From the NCBI RefSeq assembly GCF_000013445.1, contig NC_007796.1, positions 1,028,936-1,092,935 on the forward strand: a DNA stretch of 64,000 nucleotides, given 5' to 3'. Below the pieces are notes generated by a model. The model saw only the letters and a list, made by a program, of their open reading frames with translations, made no database searches and was not told the origin of the DNA. Positions 1-7,783 of this stretch are shown piece after piece (position 1 is the stretch's first letter; each line of letters begins with the position of its first letter). The translations under genes and the position numbers were made by a program. This stretch comes from Methanospirillum hungatei JF-1. Lineage in GTDB: Archaea; Halobacteriota; Methanomicrobia; Methanomicrobiales; Methanospirillaceae.

Positions 1-213
1 GTCAGGAGCTCCATCATCAAGAAGAGTAAGTTTAAGAGTAACGCACTCTCCAAATTCTTTTAAAACTCTACTTTTCAAAGCCTCAAACGCCTTTACCAGA
101 CTTCCCGAAGGAGCACAGGAAGAGAGACCACAGGTTCTGTTCTCATCACAGGGAAAAGGGGAACATTCAGAATCTGAATAACCGACGATCTCAAGTGTTG
201 CAGATGCTGTCAC
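1..213 (-). CDS. Cys-rich protein of unknown function, C-terminus cut by window edge
   Basis: An open frame reads leftward out of the window. It contains a run of cysteines (ECSPFPCDENRTCGLSSC), then an amphipathic stretch (LVKAFEALKSRVLKEFG) and a strand-like end (VTLKLTLLDDGAP). An in-frame stop lies just upstream, inside the end of the preceding reductase gene. GTG at 213 is the only conventional start between that stop and the cysteines, but it lacks a clear ribosome binding site, so the start is uncertain. The gene follows the ferredoxin:thioredoxin reductase and glutaredoxin genes on the same strand. A thiol or metal-binding role would fit that position, but this is inference from context. 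I do not recognise the family. Confidence 0.55.
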   Translation of the reverse strand, partial: MTASATLEIVGYSDSECSPFPCDENRTCGLSSCAPSGSLVKAFEALKSRVLKEFGECVTLKLTLLDDGAPD

Positions 214-260
214 GGGAATTAATGTCTGCAGAATAGGATAAGAGGATATTGGTTGGTAGC

Positions 261-764
261 CTACCGGAGAAAGATCTCAAACCGTTCTTTTTCAGCCTTA
301 CAAATGGGGCACTTTTCAGGCGGATTATTCCGAGCACAAAGATATCCGCAGACTTTACAGCGATAAACCGGAAATGGAAGGCCTCCTGCCGGAACTGATG
401 ATGAAGACTTTTTCATTCGTTCAGAAGCAAGAGGTCGCCTTTCCGGAACCACCGGTGCCGGAAGATTCTCCGAGGCAATAGTGTCTGATACATAAAGGCC
501 GCAAAAGCATGCTCCATACTCACTGAGGTCATCATCACGATAATCGCAGGGGCAGATAATGTCAAGATCAGATTCCTTATCTCCGAGAGAAAGTCTGCAT
601 GGACATGATTCGTATCCATATCTGTTGGCATTGATTAAAAGTCCTTCAACCAACCCTCTGGTAAAAACCGTATCGGGATTAAGATTATATCCGCTTTTTT
701 TAGCTTCCTGTATAAGTTCATTATGCCTTTTATCAAGTAAGTTCTCTGAAACATCCGGTGTCAT
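261..764 (-). CDS. Ferredoxin:thioredoxin reductase catalytic chain fused to rubredoxin
   Basis: 167 residues. The N-terminal ~95 residues carry the CPC (54, 56), CPC (71, 73) and CFC (86, 88) motifs of the FTR catalytic subunit, which holds a 4Fe-4S cluster next to a redox-active disulfide. After a basic, Ser/Pro-rich linker the C-terminus is a rubredoxin-like domain with Cys136, Cys139, Cys152 and Cys155 in two CxxC knuckles. Known for the family: FTR passes electrons from ferredoxin to thioredoxin-like proteins. Methanogens have stand-alone versions without the plant variable chain. The rubredoxin domain presumably supplies or relays the electron. The start overlaps the end of the glutaredoxin gene by 4 bp (ATGA), so the two are translationally coupled and the glutaredoxin is a plausible substrate. 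Confidence 0.92.
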   Translation of the reverse strand: MTPDVSENLLDKRHNELIQEAKKSGYNLNPDTVFTRGLVEGLLINANRYGYESCPCRLSLGDKESDLDIICPCDYRDDDLSEYGACFCGLYVSDTIASENLPAPVVPERRPLASERMKKSSSSVPAGGLPFPVYRCKVCGYLCARNNPPEKCPICKAEKERFEIFLR

Positions 765-1048
765 GACAAAAGCGCCTCTCGTATCTCATCAAGCCTGCTT
801 CCCACAATAACCTTGTTATTATTGATTACCAAAGTCGGAAATGATCCCCGTGGATTTACTTTCTCCATCTCTTTGAGTACCTCATCCATCTCGCTTCGAC
901 TGAGTTGATCAACATACAGGTAATCATAGGCTACTTTTAATTCATCAAGAAGTTTTCTGGTCTGTTTACAATGAATACAGGTAGAAAGGGCATACAACAT
1001 TATTGATCCCTTATCAATACCCTCAACATGAACAGGAGTTATCGCCAT
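761..1048 (-). CDS. Glutaredoxin-like thiol-disulfide protein
   Basis: About 95 residues from ATG 1048. A TTG at 1075 and an ATG at 1000 are other possible starts; 1048 keeps a short HVEG(I)DKG lead-in that I associate with methanogen homologues. The active site is CIHC just after a beta strand (LYALSTC), with a later FPTLVINN cis-Pro segment and a VGSRLDEIREAL C-terminal helix, a thioredoxin fold of NrdH/glutaredoxin type. The Pro in FPTLV is the residue that normally faces the CxxC. It lies immediately upstream of, and overlaps, the FTR-rubredoxin gene, so it is probably a client or partner of that reductase. Confidence 0.88.
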   Translation of the reverse strand: MAITPVHVEGIDKGSIMLYALSTCIHCKQTRKLLDELKVAYDYLYVDQLSRSEMDEVLKEMEKVNPRGSFPTLVINNNKVIVGSRLDEIREALLS

Positions 1049-1114
1049 ATATCTGGTATCTGTTCTCTTTCGCAATAAAAGGGCAGGAGATATGGTGAAG
1101 AGTGTATCAACCTG

Positions 1115-2209
1115 TTACCTGAAATTATATTGACGGATAAAATACCAGTGATCTGCCAGCTTTTTCTTAAGATCAGTGACCATCTTAATTACAATCGGAA
1201 AGGCTTCATCAGATACTGCTTTCTCTAATACCTCCCGATATATTTCAGGCTCTCGAATAGCAGATATATCCAGACCAGCCATTGCTGCAATAAGACCAAG
1301 GTTCGTGTACGGGAGACCTCCTTCAACACTATATCCTCCTTCAAGGACAGCAATAATTCTCCCATAACAGATAGAATCGGCAAGAATGCACATCTCCTGC
1401 ATAAGACGAGCATACCCCTGCGCGGTCAGTGCAAGTCCGGTTAGGGGATCAGTGAAATGATTATCCTGACCTGCAGAAATTGCAATGGCATCTGGCATGT
1501 ACTCATCAGCCAGAGGAAGAATGATCTCCTCGAGAAGATACCGATAGACCTTATCTGAACTCCCAGCTGGAATTGGGAGATTTATATTGTATCCTTTGCC
1601 ATCACCAATCCCGATATCCTCAAATCGTCCGGACCCGGGATAAAAGGGATATTGATGTACTGAACAAAAAAGGACTGAAGGATCATCATAGAAGATCTCT
1701 TCTGTTCCATTTCCATGATGTGCATCCCAGTCAAGGACCATAATCCTCCTAAGGCCCCTGCGCTGAAGATACCGAACCATTATGGCAACATTATTGAGAT
1801 AGCAAAAACCTGCCCCATGTGAACGTCCTGCATGATGCCCGGGCGGCCGTGACAGGACAAAAGAATTCCTTACCTCCTGGTTCAGTACTGCATCTGCACC
1901 GGTTATTGCTCCCCCTGCTGCGAGAAGTGCATCATGAATCAATCCTTTTGGTACATAGGTATCTGCATCTATTATAGCACCGTTGACTGAGGCTTCTTCA
2001 AGAAAATGCAGATATTCCTTCGTATGGACTAAGAGCACATCATCTCTCATCGCAGGCTTTGGGGTCAGAAGACGTATCTGAGGGAGATCAAAGATTCCCT
2101 CCTCTTCAAGCTGGTCAAGAGTGTATGATAAGCGTTCACGTCGTTCAGGGTGTGATGAACTCTGTTCATGAGTCAGATATGATGGAGCATACACGATACC
2201 GCACGTCAT
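1115..2209 (-). CDS. Histone deacetylase / acetoin utilization family hydrolase
   Basis: 364 residues. The arginase-deacetylase fold is marked by RPPGHHAGRSHGAGFCYLNN (tandem His 125-126), DWDAHHGNG (Zn ligands Asp162 and His164), a later SAGQDNHFTDPL (third ligand Asp) and EGGY near the C-terminus (catalytic Tyr region). Members remove acetyl or other acyl groups from lysine side chains or small amines using zinc. Archaeal substrates are mostly unknown, so calling it a histone deacetylase would overstate the evidence. The gene starts at an ATGA overlap with the upstream hydantoinase-like gene and ends 66 bp before the glutaredoxin start, consistent with one operon. Confidence 0.9.
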   Translation of the reverse strand: MTCGIVYAPSYLTHEQSSSHPERRERLSYTLDQLEEEGIFDLPQIRLLTPKPAMRDDVLLVHTKEYLHFLEEASVNGAIIDADTYVPKGLIHDALLAAGGAITGADAVLNQEVRNSFVLSRPPGHHAGRSHGAGFCYLNNVAIMVRYLQRRGLRRIMVLDWDAHHGNGTEEIFYDDPSVLFCSVHQYPFYPGSGRFEDIGIGDGKGYNINLPIPAGSSDKVYRYLLEEIILPLADEYMPDAIAISAGQDNHFTDPLTGLALTAQGYARLMQEMCILADSICYGRIIAVLEGGYSVEGGLPYTNLGLIAAMAGLDISAIREPEIYREVLEKAVSDEAFPIVIKMVTDLKKKLADHWYFIRQYNFR

Positions 2210-3651
2210 AATGCCTCCACTGAAATTCCGGGAGCTATCGCAAGGACCATGTTAGTAATTTTTGCTGTGACTCTCCAACCTCTCACCACATCATACGAAG
2301 AAAAGTATAGTACTTCAATATCTTCGATATCTTCTTCAGGTGCCCCTTCTTTTCTTGCAATCTCCCTGACCAGTTCAGTTGCATACGAGAGCAGATCTTC
2401 TTCATCTCTGGTATCTTTATAAGGGTAGGATATCCCGTTTAAAGTCAGCCTTTTCCGCTCCGAATCAACATGTATGTGTACTTCAAGACTTACTTTTGAC
2501 ACTGCAGCACCCACAGCATTGGCAGATGCGGCATGCTCAGGTACAATCCCGACAGTTTGTGCGCGTTCAGCAATATCAGAAAGAAGATAATGAGCCAGGT
2601 ATCCAGTTCCGATGAGAACCTCAGGATGATATTCTTTTACAGCAGAGGCGACCATATCCAGATACCGGTGAACAACATTCTGAGCAGTTGTATGGTCAAG
2701 AACTTCAGATCTCTCGGCGTCACCAATTCTTGCCCCCATAACGTTCAAAGCATCCGTCAGGGTCGGTTCACCTCCCCCAAACGAACGGGAGGAACCCGCC
2801 CTGAAAGGACAGAGGTCTGATCGTATACATGAATCGCCACCAAAGGGGATACTCATAGCTGATACTGCTTTAATCATCGTCTTGGCACCTTCCAAAACAA
2901 CCGTCTCGAGGATAGGTTTTCCATCCTTTAATGGGACCAGTTCAGTTGTTGTTCCCCCGATATCTATCACCAGACAGTTCTCATTTTTGGTCAGGTAATA
3001 TGCTCCGTTTGCGACAGTTGCAGGACTTGAATGAAAAAGCAGCATCGGGTTATCAAGAGCACGGGCAGGTGAGGTCAGCCCTCCGGTCGATGTGACAAAA
3101 AAGAAATCCGGATTTACCCTCTGAATCTGCCTGATGAGAGATGCGACTTTCCCCTTTATCCTGGCATTCAATTTTGTAGTATGAATTCGTGCGGGAAAAT
3201 TTAACGCCCCTATGGGATAACTAAGGGCTATCTGTTCATCAGAATAAAACTGTGATACAATATCATATACTTGTTTTTCCAATGCATCATTCCGGACAGA
3301 AAATTTGCCGGCAATCGCTATAGCCCGTGCATGCTGACCCTTCATGATTTTTTTTATCTCTTCAGGATCAATTGGTTCAACAATATCTCCGCGATGTGAA
3401 ACCGATCCTTTTACCGCACCAGGATATACCAGGCCTGGTCCCGGTATAGTTATTGTCCGGATATCTGCGGTATGACCGGTGATAATCTCATTCAATGGCT
3501 GAGAAGTGCTGATAGCAAGGCGCCCGTATGAGGAAATTTTTTGAAGGGCATTGTCAAGCCCGTCAGTATTTGGTACTTTATAGGTATTGATTTGAGAATC
3601 TATGACAGCAATATCAGTATTTGTCCCTCCGATATCTATCCCGGTAAACAT
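2206..3651 (-). CDS. Hydantoinase/oxoprolinase (HyuA)-type ATPase-fold protein
   Basis: 481 residues. The N-terminus GIDIGGTNTDIAVID and the central VIDIGGTTTELVPL are the two phosphate-binding loops of the actin-like hydantoinase A/oxoprolinase fold. TSTGGLTSPARA and FHSSPATVANGAYYL are also typical. Known members hydrolyse cyclic amides with ATP, but the methanogen versions are shorter than 5-oxoprolinases and their substrate is not established. It is the first gene of the leftward operon, and its ATG (3651) lies back to back with the rightward gene region. I see no partner HyuB gene, so a classical two-subunit hydantoinase is unlikely. Confidence 0.85.
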   Translation of the reverse strand: MFTGIDIGGTNTDIAVIDSQINTYKVPNTDGLDNALQKISSYGRLAISTSQPLNEIITGHTADIRTITIPGPGLVYPGAVKGSVSHRGDIVEPIDPEEIKKIMKGQHARAIAIAGKFSVRNDALEKQVYDIVSQFYSDEQIALSYPIGALNFPARIHTTKLNARIKGKVASLIRQIQRVNPDFFFVTSTGGLTSPARALDNPMLLFHSSPATVANGAYYLTKNENCLVIDIGGTTTELVPLKDGKPILETVVLEGAKTMIKAVSAMSIPFGGDSCIRSDLCPFRAGSSRSFGGGEPTLTDALNVMGARIGDAERSEVLDHTTAQNVVHRYLDMVASAVKEYHPEVLIGTGYLAHYLLSDIAERAQTVGIVPEHAASANAVGAAVSKVSLEVHIHVDSERKRLTLNGISYPYKDTRDEEDLLSYATELVREIARKEGAPEEDIEDIEVLYFSSYDVVRGWRVTAKITNMVLAIAPGISVEAL

Positions 3652-3739
3652 GATTGCTCACGGGGTTTTAGATTCCCAACATATATCAGATGATGCATAT
3701 ACACTTCAGATAAATTTTCGAAAACCAAGGGCAATTCTC

Positions 3740-4864
3740 ATGAACACCGGCTGTCTGAAAGGAGAAACATTACTAAAAAAAGGAGTTGCCGCAGTCTTTT
3801 TTAATCCGAAAACACGGTTCATAACAAAATTTTACGTGACCAACTATCGGCTAATTATAAAAAACCAGAAAAATCAGGTTATAAAATTATCCTATGAACT
3901 CATTCATGAGATATATGTTGAAAATAACACCTACGTATGCATCAGGTGTAATACTCCCATGAGGTTTTTTGATGGAAAGGAGGAGTATGTCAGAATTTTC
4001 ATGCATGGGCTAAAGCGCAAAGAAGGGGGCGGTTTGAAGGTACTTGATGATCCGAAATGGCCGAATTATTGGAAAAAATTTATTAATACACAGGTTTTGC
4101 AGTATCAATCAGAAATTGCCTCTAAAAAGCAATCCATGCAGACAGAAGAAGATGAACTCCTTCTTATTGAAGGTGTTACTAGGTCTAAAGAAGGGCTTGA
4201 TCAGTTTGAGATTGTGAAAACCAGGGAGAAGATGCAGGTCAGGTTTGATAATTTTTATTATGAATCCTGCATGGTATATGCAACAAATAACCGACTTGTC
4301 GTGAAAATAAAATCTGGGGATTATATCATAATTCCCTATTCTGTTATTTATACATCAGAGCAGGATCCAGGTGGTGAAATTTCTATTACGTTCTCTTTCC
4401 CTCAGGATGTTGAAGGATTTGAGAGTGAAATTTCGAAGATGTTTATTAAGCGCATCCCTAAAGCAGGAGAGGAATATCCGGAAAAACTGCAGGAACGGTG
4501 GAATGAAGAGTGGAGTGAATTCTTCCGGAAAGTGACATCTCAATTCAGAGAACATAAAGGGGCAGTCAGTCCTGATGAAATGCTTGAGATGCTAATTGAA
4601 ATGAAGCACAGTCCGACAAAATATAATCTCTCCTCATATGCAAAGCAGGGATGGGATCGTGCATGCGGTCTGGCAGTAGAACGATTCGGATATGACAACT
4701 CAGATCTTTTTTTATTCATGAATTTTCTTCTGCATGAGTATGAAGAGATGAAGACCCGTTCTATGGCAGAACCTGACCCGGCAAGGCAGGAGGCATATCG
4801 GGGGTCAGAAATGGCCTACAGCGCTATACTTTCCTACATCAACCATCACACCAAAGTCAGGTAA
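3740..4864 (+). CDS. Uncharacterised protein with two PH/GRAM-like halves
   Basis: 374 residues from ATG 3740. Upstream in-frame ATGs at 3650 and 3602 would overlap the divergent gene's start or coding sequence, and the extra residues look non-conserved. There is no signal peptide or membrane segment. Two segments resemble each other: a beta-rich block near the N-terminus (GVAAVFFNPKTRFITKFYV, then TNYRLIIKNQ and KLSYELIHEIYV), and a second block (YESCMVYATNNRLVVKIKS, then IIPYSVIYTSEQ). This strand-turn-strand pattern with a TN(N/Y)RL core recalls PH/GRAM or bacterial PH domains, suggesting an internal duplication. The C-terminus is helical. It is followed after 2 nt by the DUF2148 gene. The function is unknown and the fold call is tentative. 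Confidence 0.75.
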   Translation: MNTGCLKGETLLKKGVAAVFFNPKTRFITKFYVTNYRLIIKNQKNQVIKLSYELIHEIYVENNTYVCIRCNTPMRFFDGKEEYVRIFMHGLKRKEGGGLKVLDDPKWPNYWKKFINTQVLQYQSEIASKKQSMQTEEDELLLIEGVTRSKEGLDQFEIVKTREKMQVRFDNFYYESCMVYATNNRLVVKIKSGDYIIIPYSVIYTSEQDPGGEISITFSFPQDVEGFESEISKMFIKRIPKAGEEYPEKLQERWNEEWSEFFRKVTSQFREHKGAVSPDEMLEMLIEMKHSPTKYNLSSYAKQGWDRACGLAVERFGYDNSDLFLFMNFLLHEYEEMKTRSMAEPDPARQEAYRGSEMAYSAILSYINHHTKVR

Positions 4865-4866
4865 CA

Positions 4867-5454
4867 GTGAAGATAAATACTCTTCAGGATATTCTGGTTA
4901 TGGATCCTGAACAGGATGCCATGATGATCATTGCATCACTTATGGCAGTCTCTGCACGGACAGCACCAAAAGGAAAGGGTGTTGACACTATTGTAACCCG
5001 GATTGTTACCGGAAATGATATGGATCGTATTGCGGATGAGATGATCGCAATCGGAAATAAAACTGGTTTGCCTCCATTTCCCCGTGACGCACAAAACATA
5101 CGGGATAGTAAAGTATGCGTTCTTATCGGGTGTAAGGGGGCAGAGGACCTTGGACTTAATTGTGGTGGGTGTGGATATCAGACCTGTAAGGAGATGCGCG
5201 AGAAGGCATCCCAAAATCCAGTCCGGTCACTCTTTACCGGCCCGAATTGTGTGATCAGAATGGCCGATCTCGGTATCGCAGTTGGATCTGCAGCGAAAAC
5301 AGCACAAATTCATAATGCAGACAACCGAATTCTCTTCACTGCCGGAGTTGCTGCATTATCTCTTCACCTGCTTCCTGACTGTACCTGCGCTTATGGGATC
5401 CCGCTCTCAGTTACCGGGAAGAATATTTTCTTTGATAGGAGGCCGGTTACATGA
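4867..5454 (+). CDS. DUF2148 ferredoxin-like domain protein
   Basis: 195 residues from GTG 4867, with an AGGT just upstream and the previous stop 2 nt away. The centre holds a cysteine cluster, GCKGAEDLGLNCGGCGYQTC, which may bind an iron-sulfur cluster. It is followed by GPNCVIRMADLGIAVGSAAK and a Cys pair near the C-terminus (LPDCTCAYGIPLS). This layout matches DUF2148, a family common in anaerobes with no proven reaction. Its stop overlaps the beta-RFAP synthase start by 4 bp (ATGA), so the two are probably co-translated. A link to methanopterin synthesis is possible but inferred only from position. Confidence 0.85.
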   Translation: MKINTLQDILVMDPEQDAMMIIASLMAVSARTAPKGKGVDTIVTRIVTGNDMDRIADEMIAIGNKTGLPPFPRDAQNIRDSKVCVLIGCKGAEDLGLNCGGCGYQTCKEMREKASQNPVRSLFTGPNCVIRMADLGIAVGSAAKTAQIHNADNRILFTAGVAALSLHLLPDCTCAYGIPLSVTGKNIFFDRRPVT

Positions 5455-6518
5455 CAATCCTGAAGATCAGGGGGGGAGATCTGGACCTGGTTGAGTATGA
5501 CTTTACGTCATTTCATCCTGGCGAGAATATGAATACCTGTGGTTTTGAAAAATCCTATTCACTCTCGCCTGTAAAAACTCCTGTCAGGACACAGGCACCT
5601 GGCAGGATACATCTGACAGTTCTGGATATGAACCGGTTTGCACCCGGACATCCGGGAGGCGGGGGTATTGGGTTTGCTATTGACGTTTTTGCTGAAGTGG
5701 AAGTCAGGTGTATTGAGAAAGGATTTGAGATCAATTATTCCAGGCCTGCGATAATCAAACATTTCCTGCTAGTATTTTCAAAAACTGTTGGATATACGGG
5801 AGGATTTTCAGTTACTGCGAAAGACCATGACTATAAACATGTAGGACTTGGCTCCACGAGTACTATACTCACCGCGTTATCAGCTGCAGTAAACAGGGCT
5901 CTTGGAGATCCATTAACCCTTGATCAACTTAGAATACTCATCGGTAACAATTATGTTGAAGAGACAGAAGGGGGAATGATTGCCTACGGGTTTGAGACCG
6001 GGGTAGGTCCTGCAGTGAGTGGCAGAGGAGGAATGGCTATCCTTGGTGATAATCTGACGGTTGTTCATCAGCATATTTTTGCTAAAGGAAAAAATGTCCA
6101 CATAGTAATCCCCCCAAGTTCAATCTCATCAGCAGGAGAAGAGGAATTTTCCCTGCTCATGAACAAGGCACGTTCACTTGATTACCGGGACCGTGAACTG
6201 AAAGCATATATCGTTATGATGGACTTCATTCCCGCACTCAATCAGGATGATCTGAAAAAAATGGGCGACTCTATGTGGGAGATGGAGTTCAGAGGATCAA
6301 AAAGAGCTGAAATTGAGCATCACTCCTTTGAATTATATCAGTATATGCATAAACTCAGAAAAGCCGGACTAGAATTTATCGGTATGAGTTCGGTCGGGCC
6401 ATCAATAGCAGTAATCACTGATATGTCACGTGAAAAACTCTCATCCATACTTACTCCTTTGCAACTTGAAATTGCCGTCAGTACAAAAGTGAATAACTCA
6501 GGTCTTGTTTTTCTCTAA
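5451..6518 (+). CDS. Beta-ribofuranosylaminobenzene 5'-phosphate synthase
   Basis: 355 residues. GHMP-kinase fold: APGRIHLTVLDMNR at the start of the core, PGGGGIGFAID, and HVGLGSTSTILTALSAAVN as the phosphate-binding loop region. This is the pattern of beta-RFAP synthase, which condenses PRPP with 4-hydroxybenzoate (or 4-aminobenzoate) with loss of CO2, the first committed step of methanopterin biosynthesis. The ATG at 5451 overlaps the previous stop and has AGGAGG about 8 nt upstream, which supports this start despite an N-terminal extension of about 45 residues. Its presence is one of the stronger signs of a methanogen. Confidence 0.9.
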   Translation: MTILKIRGGDLDLVEYDFTSFHPGENMNTCGFEKSYSLSPVKTPVRTQAPGRIHLTVLDMNRFAPGHPGGGGIGFAIDVFAEVEVRCIEKGFEINYSRPAIIKHFLLVFSKTVGYTGGFSVTAKDHDYKHVGLGSTSTILTALSAAVNRALGDPLTLDQLRILIGNNYVEETEGGMIAYGFETGVGPAVSGRGGMAILGDNLTVVHQHIFAKGKNVHIVIPPSSISSAGEEEFSLLMNKARSLDYRDRELKAYIVMMDFIPALNQDDLKKMGDSMWEMEFRGSKRAEIEHHSFELYQYMHKLRKAGLEFIGMSSVGPSIAVITDMSREKLSSILTPLQLEIAVSTKVNNSGLVFL

Positions 6519-6567
6519 AGAAAACCAATCAAATATAGAATTTTTTACCTTCCGGTGACGTGTATTC

Positions 6568-7314
6568 ATGGATATTAAACCTCTCGGCTGCTATATATCA
6601 GGAGGGCTTATCTGGTTTTCTCCTGTTATAAACCGGGTATTACGCCTGACGATACCATTTTTATTGACTGGTGTTCTGATAGGAGTACTTTTCTGGCTTT
6701 ATGATGACACGACCGCTCTTCAGCTGGGTGGTCTGTTATTATTGTATTTTGTTCCTCCGGCAGGCAAAGAGAGTATTATTCCTGCAGGTATCGCCCTTGG
6801 ATTTCCGTTTCAGATCATGTGTCTGTCAATATTCTGGGTAGATATCGCCTGTTGTCTGTTTATGATATGGAATTTTGAACTGATTTGTAATGTTCCATAC
6901 CTTGGAAATATAATCCGGTATCTTATAAGAAAAGGGGAATTATATCTTGGTAAACACCGATGGCTTGAGCAGCTTTATTTTATTGGTCTGATTTTTTTTG
7001 TTTTCTTTCCATTGCAGGGCACCGGCTCTGTGAGTGGTTCAGTTATTGGTAAGATGATTGGACTTAAATCAATTGAAATTTTCGCTGCAATAGCAATAGG
7101 TTCGTTTTTATCGAGCTTTCTTATCGGCTATTCAGTATATGCCCTGCATGAATATCTGGATGTGAATGTCTGGTATGTTCTTATAGCGGTGATGTTTATT
7201 ATTATCATCTTACCACTTTTATCATATGGATTTTATAAAACAAAAACAGGCAGTAAAGTATGTTCTTGGATCTCCGGATGTGTTCATAAATGCAGACAAT
7301 CTTTTAATAAATAA
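6568..7314 (+). CDS. Small multidrug export-type (PF06695/COG2426) membrane protein
   Basis: 248 residues with about five to six hydrophobic segments. The first helical block is followed by LYFVPPAGKESIIPAGIALGFPF, equivalent to the E-x-R-G-A-I-P loop of the COG2426 family. Another segment reads FVFFPLQGTGSVSGSVIGKMIGL, the typical P-x-x-G-T-G re-entrant-like motif. The family is annotated as putative small multidrug export protein, though transport has not been shown for archaeal members. GGTGA lies upstream of the ATG. It stands alone between the beta-RFAP synthase and hypA genes on the same strand. Confidence 0.8.
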   Translation: MDIKPLGCYISGGLIWFSPVINRVLRLTIPFLLTGVLIGVLFWLYDDTTALQLGGLLLLYFVPPAGKESIIPAGIALGFPFQIMCLSIFWVDIACCLFMIWNFELICNVPYLGNIIRYLIRKGELYLGKHRWLEQLYFIGLIFFVFFPLQGTGSVSGSVIGKMIGLKSIEIFAAIAIGSFLSSFLIGYSVYALHEYLDVNVWYVLIAVMFIIIILPLLSYGFYKTKTGSKVCSWISGCVHKCRQSFNK

Positions 7315-7447
7315 TATAAATACCACTTTGATACCTGATCTGAATCCTTTTTTACTGGTAATGAGAGCCGGGTTCATATCGCACCCTTTAACTTGTCTCG
7401 GGTAAACCTTGGATCTGACAAACCCTTTACGTAGGAGTTTTTTTCTG

Positions 7448-7783
7448 ATGCATGAATATGGAATTGCCTATGATATCGTTGTCACATCGAGAAAAGCTGC
7501 CCTTGATAACAATGCAACGTCGATAACCCACATCTATGTGGATGTCGGAGAGCTTTCAATAATCAATCCTGATCAGGTGGAGTTTCTGTTTACTACCATT
7601 GTGGAAGATGATCCCCTGTTTAAAGATGCAAAACTGACATGTACAAAAGTTAAACCACAGACTCGTTGTTCATGCGGATATATTGGGAGTGAAATTTTTG
7701 TCTGCCCGGAATGTGGTCAACTCCCGGAGATTGAAAAAGGAAAAGAAGTGGTAGTTACACGAATCGAAGTCGAGGCTGATTAA
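7448..7783 (+). CDS. hypA: Hydrogenase maturation nickel metallochaperone HypA
   Basis: 111 residues from ATG 7448, giving the invariant MHE N-terminus whose His binds nickel. GGAG lies at 7434-7437 and favours this start over a TTG further upstream. Near the C-terminus a zinc site is visible: a CSC pair and then CPECG, the HypA zinc-ribbon pattern. HypA delivers Ni to the large subunit of NiFe hydrogenases with HypB. hypE follows directly with no gap (stop 7783, next start 7784). The other hyp genes are not in the window. Confidence 0.95.
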   Translation: MHEYGIAYDIVVTSRKAALDNNATSITHIYVDVGELSIINPDQVEFLFTTIVEDDPLFKDAKLTCTKVKPQTRCSCGYIGSEIFVCPECGQLPEIEKGKEVVVTRIEVEAD

